From Candidatus Woesearchaeota archaeon (GTDB lineage Archaea; Nanobdellota; Nanobdellia; SCGC-AAA011-G17; JACQNH01), in contig JACQNH010000045.1 of assembly GCA_016203175.1 (NCBI GenBank), forward strand, positions 1-17,210: a stretch of DNA of 17,210 nt, in the 5' to 3' direction. Positions 12,469 through 17,210 of this stretch are shown here, one piece after another. Below the pieces are notes generated by a model. That model ran no database searches and was not told the DNA's origin. It saw only the letters and a program-made list of their open reading frames with translations. Numbering within the stretch: the first letter of the stretch is position 1; every line of letters begins with the position of its first letter. A program made the translations under genes and the position numbers.

Positions 12469-13499
12469 TTTTTAACCTCTTCCTTGATAACTTTAAAAAA
12501 TTTATCCCAGTCATATTTTTTAACATTAAAACCACATGCATTTTTATGCCCCCCACCATAACTTCCATCACTTAAACCTTCTAAAGCCTTTTTAACTATA
12601 GGTTGTAAATTTATCTTAATGCTTCTTAAACTTCCTTTAATATCCTCCCCCGTATCTCTACCAACTAAAACAACCTCACTTCCAGTAGAGTACTTCAAAA
12701 ATTGTGCTAATTCAGAAGTAAAACTTATGTCTTCAGTAGGGTAAATAAACCATAATAAACCATTCTCCTTTTTCATATTAAGCAATGCTTTCTTTAATAA
12801 ATTTTCATACTTATCATTTATTTTCTCAAAGATTCCTCTCAAAACCTCAAGCCTTCCTTCAAAATTTAAAATCTGATAAGGATCCTTTACTTGTTCCAAT
12901 ATAATTGCACAATCCATAAATTCCTTAGCTCTCAATTTTAGTAAAAAACTTAAAATTCTTATTATTTTTCCAAACTTACTGCTATAAATCAAATCTTCTA
13001 TAGTTTTATAATCATTAAATAAATCAGAGTATTCTTTCTTAACATTATCAATAAAATCAGGAATGAAATAATCAGCAACACACCCTATAGCAGCTAACCA
13101 TTTATCACCATTAACACATTTATAACTCCAATATGTTGTCGCACTTTGTTCATTTGGATTCTTAAATTTAGGATTAAAATATTTTACATTTTCAATATCA
13201 ACAATAGGATGATGATCAACCCAAACAACTTTAGATTTGCAATTGTCTACAAAATCTTGCTGCACCAAAGGCTTATCTAAAACAATTACTAAATCTGGAT
13301 TAAATCTATTAGCTATTGTTGCATATTTTAAATCAACTTTGGGGGAATCCTTAACAACTCTTGCATTACCTTTTTTACAGTATCTTTTAAACAATAAATA
13401 ACTACAAAATCCATCACAATCCTCATCAAATAAAAAAAATGGATTTTCGCTTTTATCTAGCAATTCTTTTATTTCTTTTAATCCAACTACCTTCGCCAT
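12453..13499 (-). CDS. DHH-DHHA1 family phosphoesterase (RecJ/nanoRNase-like)
   Basis: A 348-residue cytoplasmic enzyme of the DHH superfamily, which uses two Mn ions to cut phosphodiester bonds in single-stranded DNA, short RNA or cyclic dinucleotides. Motif I is FDEDCDGFCS (24-33; Asp25, Asp27, Asp29), motif II includes VIVLDKP (71-77), and motif III is VDHHP (94-98). The C-terminal DHHA1 domain has the substrate-binding GSYGGGHKNACGF (312-324). All metal-binding motifs are present, so it should be active. The substrate is not readable. Lineage and size suggest an archaeal RecJ-like exonuclease or oligoribonuclease. It lies 36 bases downstream of the L15e gene, with a possible promoter of its own, and overlaps the next gene. 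Confidence 0.88.
   Translation of the reverse strand: MAKVVGLKEIKELLDKSENPFFLFDEDCDGFCSYLLFKRYCKKGNARVVKDSPKVDLKYATIANRFNPDLVIVLDKPLVQQDFVDNCKSKVVWVDHHPIVDIENVKYFNPKFKNPNEQSATTYWSYKCVNGDKWLAAIGCVADYFIPDFIDNVKKEYSDLFNDYKTIEDLIYSSKFGKIIRILSFLLKLRAKEFMDCAIILEQVKDPYQILNFEGRLEVLRGIFEKINDKYENLLKKALLNMKKENGLLWFIYPTEDISFTSELAQFLKYSTGSEVVLVGRDTGEDIKGSLRSIKINLQPIVKKALEGLSDGSYGGGHKNACGFNVKKYDWDKFFKVIKEEVKKCKEV
12475..12479 (-). promoter_or_regulatory. Shine-Dalgarno of the transglutaminase-like gene
   Basis: On the minus strand GAGGT lies six bases before ATG 12468, inside the end of the DHH gene. It supports the overlapping start and translation from a shared mRNA. Confidence 0.55.
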
Positions 13500-13520
13500 T
13501 TAAAAATTAACTAAAATTAG

Positions 13521-13530
13521 AATTTAAAAT
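13521..13530 (-). promoter_or_regulatory. Possible TATA box of the DHH gene
   Basis: AATTTAAAAT lies between the L15e stop and the DHH start, centred about 26 bases before ATG 13499. It would allow DHH expression independent of L15e, though co-transcription is also possible. Confidence 0.4.
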
Positions 13531-13535
13531 ACTTC

Positions 13536-14114
13536 TTATTTAACATGAATAGACTTTTTGCTTAAAGCACTATAACTTGGTCTTACCTTTTCTCTCCCCT
13601 TGCCTTTATGTCTTAAGCCTCTGAACTTTCTACCAGCAGAAGTTACTCCTCTAAAAGCTCTTCCTCTTCCGTTCAATAACCATTCCATTCCTTTGTACTT
13701 AGAAACCTTAATCCTATCAGCTAATATAATTTCAAACCAATTATGCATTCCATCCTTTAACACAAAATAACTTCCTAAAACTTCACAATTAGGATACTTT
13801 TTGTTTACTCTTTCCTCTACAATCTGTTGATAATTCTTTCCTAAACTTCTATAGATATAATAATTTCTTCCCTTTCTTCCACCCTTTAATTGAGGTCTTT
13901 TTTTACCCCCTCTTTGAATCCTCGCTCTTACAATCAAATAACCTTCTTTAGCCTTATACCCTAAAGCCCTAGCTCTATCCAATCTTGTAGGGCGCTGAAC
14001 TCTTAAAAAACTAGGCTGTCTTCTCCATTTAATCAATCTTTCCCTATATAGCTGAACATTATTTTCTTTAAGATTTTGCCAGTTTTCCTTAATAAAAGAA
14101 TAAACACTTTTCAT
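13536..14114 (-). CDS. rpl15e: Ribosomal protein L15e (eL15)
   Basis: A 192-residue, very basic large-subunit protein found only in archaea and eukaryotes. The opening MKSVYSFIKENWQ, the blocks RRQPSFLRVQRPTRLDRARALGYKAKEG and VRARIQRGGKKRP, and the end GLRHKGKGREKVRPS follow the family throughout. Length is normal for the archaeal protein. It binds 23S rRNA in the 60S/50S core. A TATA box 26 bases upstream fixes the start. It heads a minus-strand group with the DHH and transglutaminase-like genes. This gene is the clearest proof that the window is archaeal. Confidence 0.97.
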   Translation of the reverse strand: MKSVYSFIKENWQNLKENNVQLYRERLIKWRRQPSFLRVQRPTRLDRARALGYKAKEGYLIVRARIQRGGKKRPQLKGGRKGRNYYIYRSLGKNYQQIVEERVNKKYPNCEVLGSYFVLKDGMHNWFEIILADRIKVSKYKGMEWLLNGRGRAFRGVTSAGRKFRGLRHKGKGREKVRPSYSALSKKSIHVK

Positions 14115-14135
14115 AAATCTTTAACCAATAAAATC

Positions 14136-14144
14136 ATTTATAAG
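14136..14144 (-). promoter_or_regulatory. TATA box of rpl15e
   Basis: ATTTATAAG is centred 26 bases before ATG 14114, consistent with a leaderless transcript. Confidence 0.55.
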
Positions 14145-14236
14145 CCTTTCTTTCTTTTAATTTTATATAGTATCTTGAAGTTAAAAGTAGTATTATCTCT
14201 CTAAAGAATAAAACTTTTCAAAAAACTATGTTTACT

Positions 14237-15397
14237 TTAAAAAAACATAAGCATTAAACTTCCAATACCTGCAATTATAAATCCAATTTTATAACTTAAA
14301 CTAAAATAAACAACGCCTAAAATTACCAACATTCCTAAAGTCAAAGAAATCTGCCTAAAAACCAAATATTCTAATCTACTCTTATGCTTTCCTAACCTAT
14401 CATAAACTAAAGCGCCTACAGGACCCTCAAATATCATAGACGTCATACTAGAATAAAAAGAAATTATCGAAACACCAACAACACTCTGATATAAATGCCT
14501 TATAAACCAAGAAATACTGTTTAAAAAACCTCCAACCATAATAAAGGTTCTTTTATTAAATTTATCACTTAAAATTCCCGCAGTATAAGAAACAAAAGCA
14601 GCTAAAATTCCACTTAGACTAGCAAGACCACCAATAGCAACATAATTCTTTAAAACTAAAAATAAAAATAAAGGCCATAGTATACCATCCCCAACACCTT
14701 TTGCCCCATGACCCATAAATCCCAAAACATCTCCAAAATATTTTAAATTAAATACATTCTTAATCCTAAAACTAAATCTTTCTTTTACTTCTTTACCAAA
14801 AAATAAAGGAATAATAGATAAAATCAATAACGCACCTACAAAAACAAATAAAATTAAAAAATTAAAATAAAAAGCAACTAATCCTCCAATAACAGGAGCT
14901 AATATACTAATTAAAATCGCCATAACATTTGCTAATGAAACTTCTTCCCCTCTATGAACTATGTCTGTTGATTTTGAAAAAACACTATGATAAGCAATCC
15001 AAAAAAATCCATCAGCAAAACCACCAATTATCGCAGCATTCCAAATCAAATTAGGACTAAATTTCAAATAATAAAGTAAAACAAAATATAAAATAAAAAA
15101 AGGTTGTGTCATTAACATTAAAAATTTTGCACCCAATTTAGAACAAAATAATGCAGCCCAATAAGAACAAAGTCCATAAACTAAAGTACCAATAATATTA
15201 AATAATATCACATCTTGAAAACTAAAACCTATTTCTTTAATCAAATATATAGGGGTAAAGATAGTAATCAAAGACAATGCAAAAGTTCTAATAATAATAC
15301 TCAAATAAAAATGCCTTAATTCTTTATGTGCTTTAAAATGTACAAAATGCCAATGATGTGCTGGGAAATGATTACCATGCAAATTGAATAATCTCAT
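14237..15397 (-). CDS. MFS-type transporter with His-rich N-terminus
   Basis: A 386-residue membrane protein with about 12 hydrophobic segments in the two-bundle layout of the major facilitator superfamily. The cytoplasmic loop after helix 2 is degenerate. A later loop, YTAGILSDKFNKRTF, carries the G-x-L-x-D-(K/R) motif A of the second half. The first 29 residues hold eight His in pairs and alternations (LHGNHFPAHHWHFVHFKAH), unusual before helix 1 and possibly metal-binding. The substrate is unknown. I chose ATG 15397, which has a TATA box 27 bases upstream, over TTG 15406, where the spacing would be too short. It is divergent from the small membrane protein at 15486. Confidence 0.82.
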   Translation of the reverse strand: MRLFNLHGNHFPAHHWHFVHFKAHKELRHFYLSIIIRTFALSLITIFTPIYLIKEIGFSFQDVILFNIIGTLVYGLCSYWAALFCSKLGAKFLMLMTQPFFILYFVLLYYLKFSPNLIWNAAIIGGFADGFFWIAYHSVFSKSTDIVHRGEEVSLANVMAILISILAPVIGGLVAFYFNFLILFVFVGALLILSIIPLFFGKEVKERFSFRIKNVFNLKYFGDVLGFMGHGAKGVGDGILWPLFLFLVLKNYVAIGGLASLSGILAAFVSYTAGILSDKFNKRTFIMVGGFLNSISWFIRHLYQSVVGVSIISFYSSMTSMIFEGPVGALVYDRLGKHKSRLEYLVFRQISLTLGMLVILGVVYFSLSYKIGFIIAGIGSLMLMFF

Positions 15398-15419
15398 AAA
15401 TCTCAAAGGATAATAGTAG

Positions 15420-15428
15420 TATAAAAAT
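15420..15428 (-). promoter_or_regulatory. TATA box of the MFS gene
   Basis: TATAAAAAT (read on the plus strand) is centred 27 bases before ATG 15397. It supports that start codon and a leaderless transcript. Confidence 0.5.
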
Positions 15429-15451
15429 GTAATTAGTAAAGAACAATAAAG

Positions 15452-15461
15452 CTTTTAAATA
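15452..15461 (+). promoter_or_regulatory. TATA box of the small membrane protein gene
   Basis: CTTTTAAATA lies about 29 bases before the ATG at 15486, back to back with the MFS promoter. Confidence 0.5.
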
Positions 15462-15485
15462 AAAAACTATTCAAAAGTAGTATCA

Positions 15486-15674
15486 ATGGAAATAAAAAAC
15501 ATAATCCAAATTGTATCTGGCTTAATAGTATTAGCCTTATTAGGTATTTTAGCAACATCCTATCATTATATCAGGATCGTCGCCTTAACAACTTTAGTAG
15601 GCAGCTTATTCTGGATTTTAGCATTAGTAGCTATTTTTGTAATCTTTATCGGCATTAATGAATTAAGGGATTAA
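15486..15674 (+). CDS. Small two-helix membrane protein, unknown
   Basis: A 62-residue protein with two hydrophobic helices (about residues 7-24 and 32-56) joined by a short polar turn containing SYHYIR, then a charged end (NELRD). No family is recognised. A good TATA box upstream and a normal stop argue that it is expressed. It lies 35 bases before the Nre-family gene, which has its own TATA-like box, so co-transcription is uncertain. It may be a membrane accessory protein; nothing more can be said from sequence. Confidence 0.65.
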   Translation: MEIKNIIQIVSGLIVLALLGILATSYHYIRIVALTTLVGSLFWILALVAIFVIFIGINELRD

Positions 15675-15680
15675 AAACAA

Positions 15681-15690
15681 TTTTATACTT
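15681..15690 (+). promoter_or_regulatory. TATA box of the Nre-family gene
   Basis: TTTTATACTT is centred 24 bases upstream of ATG 15710, consistent with a leaderless start. Confidence 0.5.
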
Positions 15691-15709
15691 GAAAATCTTA
15701 TATTAATTA

Positions 15710-16900
15710 ATGAAAATTTATACCTCTAAATCTGAAAAGGGATTTCTTTTAAAGCAGTCTTTGGAAAATATAAAAAATTTCTTACCAAAATTAGTTTCAA
15801 AAAGCTTTGTAGGATCTTCTCCCCCGGAAATTTTTGTGGGACAATATGGTTATCCTCAAGTTTTTTCAGGAATCTTAGCACCTGTTGGACATTTAGAAAA
15901 TAAAAATTTAACATCTCCAGAAGAATGGTTTAGAAACAATTTATCTATAGAACAAGTTTTACAATTAAGATCTACTTTAATATACTCGAGATTCAAAACA
16001 GAAATTAAACCATTGTCAAATAGATTACTAGAGGTCTTACAAGAGACTTCAATGTCAAAGAAACCCACAGATATAGAATTTTTTCTTAAAAAAACTCCCA
16101 AACCAAAAATTAATTTAGATAATTTTGCAAATCCATTAGCAAATCCAGCATTATTACAAAAAGCAAAATTACAAGAGAATCCTTCAGTTGACACAGTAGT
16201 TGAAAAAGTTATTTCAGATACAGACCTAAAAGCAACAGAAGGCATATTAAAATTATATAACTCAAATAAAACTAATTCCGAGATTATTAAATTGCTATCT
16301 TCAGGTTTGCTAGGAATAAAACCACAAAGAAAATTAGTTCCAAGTAAATGGTCCATTACAGCAGTAGATGACTCAATTTCTAAATTTCTAATCTCAAAAA
16401 TAAAAAATTATCCTTGGCTTAATAACTATCAGCTTTTTCATCATGAATACTTAGGCAACCATTACGAAATAATTTTACTCCCTAAAGAATGGAGCTTTGA
16501 AGTTATAGAAGCAGAATCTAAAAATCCTTATTCTCCTCAAAATGATGCTTTAATATTCTCTGATTATGAAAGCTTTTATGGAAGAAAAACATACGCAAAT
16601 TCAGTCACAGGCGCTTACTATGCAAATAAGCTAGCAATTGCAGAATATTTATCAAAAATTAAACGTCAATCTTCTGCTTTAGTCTTAAGAGAAGTTAAAC
16701 CAGAATATTATGCCCCATTAGGTGTTGGAATTTTAAGAGAAGCCACAAGATTTGCTTTTACAAAACAACCAGAAAAATTCCAAACTTTAAAAGAAGCATT
16801 AGATAAAGCACAAACAAGATTAACAATTAATATAAACAAACTAATAGAAAATTCTAGACTACTAAAAAGCCTAAATCAAACTAAACTAACCGCATTTTAA
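15710..16900 (+). CDS. nreA: Nre-family (NreA-like) DNA repair protein with C-terminal PIP motif
   Basis: A 396-residue protein of the archaeal Nre family, which acts in DNA damage repair with the sliding clamp PCNA. The N-terminal signature FVGSSPPEIFVGQYGYPQV (34-52) and PEEWF (70-74) are clear. The C-terminal signature includes YYANKLAIAEYLSKIKRQSSALVLREVKPEYYAPLG and the following LREATRFAF. The chain ends QTKLTAF (390-396), a QxxLxxF PCNA-interacting peptide at the terminus, as known for Nre proteins. Full-length archaeal relatives often begin with a Cys-rich zinc-binding segment. It is missing here, and no in-frame upstream start could supply it. Core motifs are otherwise intact. The start is supported by a TATA box. 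Confidence 0.88.
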   Translation: MKIYTSKSEKGFLLKQSLENIKNFLPKLVSKSFVGSSPPEIFVGQYGYPQVFSGILAPVGHLENKNLTSPEEWFRNNLSIEQVLQLRSTLIYSRFKTEIKPLSNRLLEVLQETSMSKKPTDIEFFLKKTPKPKINLDNFANPLANPALLQKAKLQENPSVDTVVEKVISDTDLKATEGILKLYNSNKTNSEIIKLLSSGLLGIKPQRKLVPSKWSITAVDDSISKFLISKIKNYPWLNNYQLFHHEYLGNHYEIILLPKEWSFEVIEAESKNPYSPQNDALIFSDYESFYGRKTYANSVTGAYYANKLAIAEYLSKIKRQSSALVLREVKPEYYAPLGVGILREATRFAFTKQPEKFQTLKEALDKAQTRLTININKLIENSRLLKSLNQTKLTAF

Positions 16901-16941
16901 TAAACAATAAACTTTTAAAACTAATATAAAACACTAAAATC

Positions 16942-17085
16942 ATGAATAATATACTACCCCATAAAAGCTTTGTAGAATTATCAAATAAAGTAAATATATT
17001 AGTAAATAAACAAACTTGGACGCAATTACATGGTTTTGAAATTTTAATGTTCATATTACGACTAGTATTATGTCAAAGCTCGTGA
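16942..17085 (+). CDS. Possible 47-residue protein or truncated gene start
   Basis: An ORF starting MNNILPHKSFVELSNKVNIL and ending LRLVLCQSS. A TATA-like TTTAAAA at 16912-16918 lies about 27 bases before the ATG. The first two thirds are ordinary AT-rich coding-like sequence with a weak hydrophobic segment (ILMFILRLVL). The last codons run into the GC-rich structured element and stop there. It may be the head of a gene cut by that element. No family is recognised. Confidence 0.3.
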   Translation: MNNILPHKSFVELSNKVNILVNKQTWTQLHGFEILMFILRLVLCQSS

Positions 17086-17169
17086 CCACCACCAGTCATC
17101 GCTTGACCTTCGGTCATCCCTTCGGGAACGCTATAGACTGGTGGCATGCTCGCCTTCGGCTCGGGTCAC
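17082..17169. other. GC-rich nested-hairpin element at the right edge
   Basis: An outer stem GTGACC (17082-17087) with GGTCAC (17164-17169) encloses a perfect 9-bp stem CCACCAGTC (17089-17097) with GACTGGTGG (17136-17144). Inside that stem are two hairpins, TGACC-TTC-GGTCA (17104-17116) and TCCC-TTC-GGGA (17117-17127). A third, GCC-TTC-GGC (17152-17160), lies between the inner and outer stems. All three have TTC at the tip. Base composition is strikingly unlike the flanks. It could be a structured RNA, the end of a mobile element, or a palindromic repeat. The downstream flank runs out of the window, and coding strand and function are unknown. Confidence 0.5.
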
Positions 17170-17210
17170 TCGCTTAGAAGCTGGTTAATCTTGTTTGTGT
17201 TGGGTCAAAC

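Noticed and set aside
17071..17210. Piece of ribosomal RNA or tRNA at the right edge
   Set aside because: No conserved rRNA signature or tRNA T-arm motif is visible; the stems do not match a tRNA cloverleaf.

Overview
The window is AT-rich archaeal chromosome. Ribosomal protein L15e, an archaeal/eukaryotic-type prolyl-tRNA synthetase, an Nre-family repair protein and TATA boxes 24-29 bases before most start codons all point to Archaea. The gene style (a surface protein with a Cys-rich head just after an LTGFIV membrane anchor, an MFS carrier with a His-rich N-terminus, small RelBE-like modules) suggests a DPANN lineage such as Pacearchaeota or Woesearchaeota. That placement is inferred from style and was not tested. 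UGA is a normal stop here: prolyl-tRNA synthetase ends with it.

Layout. 1-663: the right end of an insertion sequence lies in a nucleotidyltransferase gene that also carries an internal UGA. 856-4767: a complete ECF vitamin-type transporter locus, with EcfT, two tandem S-component-like paralogues and a fused double-ATPase EcfA. The tandem copies share a perfect 101-bp block over their promoter and start. A RelBE-like toxin-antitoxin module with a broken toxin sits between the second paralogue and ecfA, next to a degenerate copy of the ecfA tail. 4859-8010: a large anchored surface protein, then a tandem pair of two-helix membrane proteins of unknown function. 8004-10508: translation-quality genes, namely ProRS, an unlisted 52-residue ORF, an AlaX editing protein and tRNA-Arg(UCG). 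10549-14114: a minus-strand cluster of L15e, a DHH phosphoesterase and a secreted transglutaminase-like protein, the last two overlapping. 14237-16900: an MFS carrier, a two-helix small protein and an Nre-family protein with a C-terminal PCNA-binding motif. 16901-17210: a short ORF that runs into a GC-rich, hairpin-dense element at the right edge.

How the parts work together. EcfT, EcfA and either S-like protein would form an uptake complex whose substrate is not readable from sequence. Both S-like genes start from the same promoter sequence, so they should be expressed together unless the divergent ecfT promoter, or its orphan copy between the two genes, interferes. Most genes appear leaderless; clear Shine-Dalgarno sequences occur mainly before the surface protein, the second membrane paralogue and the transglutaminase gene. 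Bases 664-855 and 14115-14236 hold no gene that I can see.
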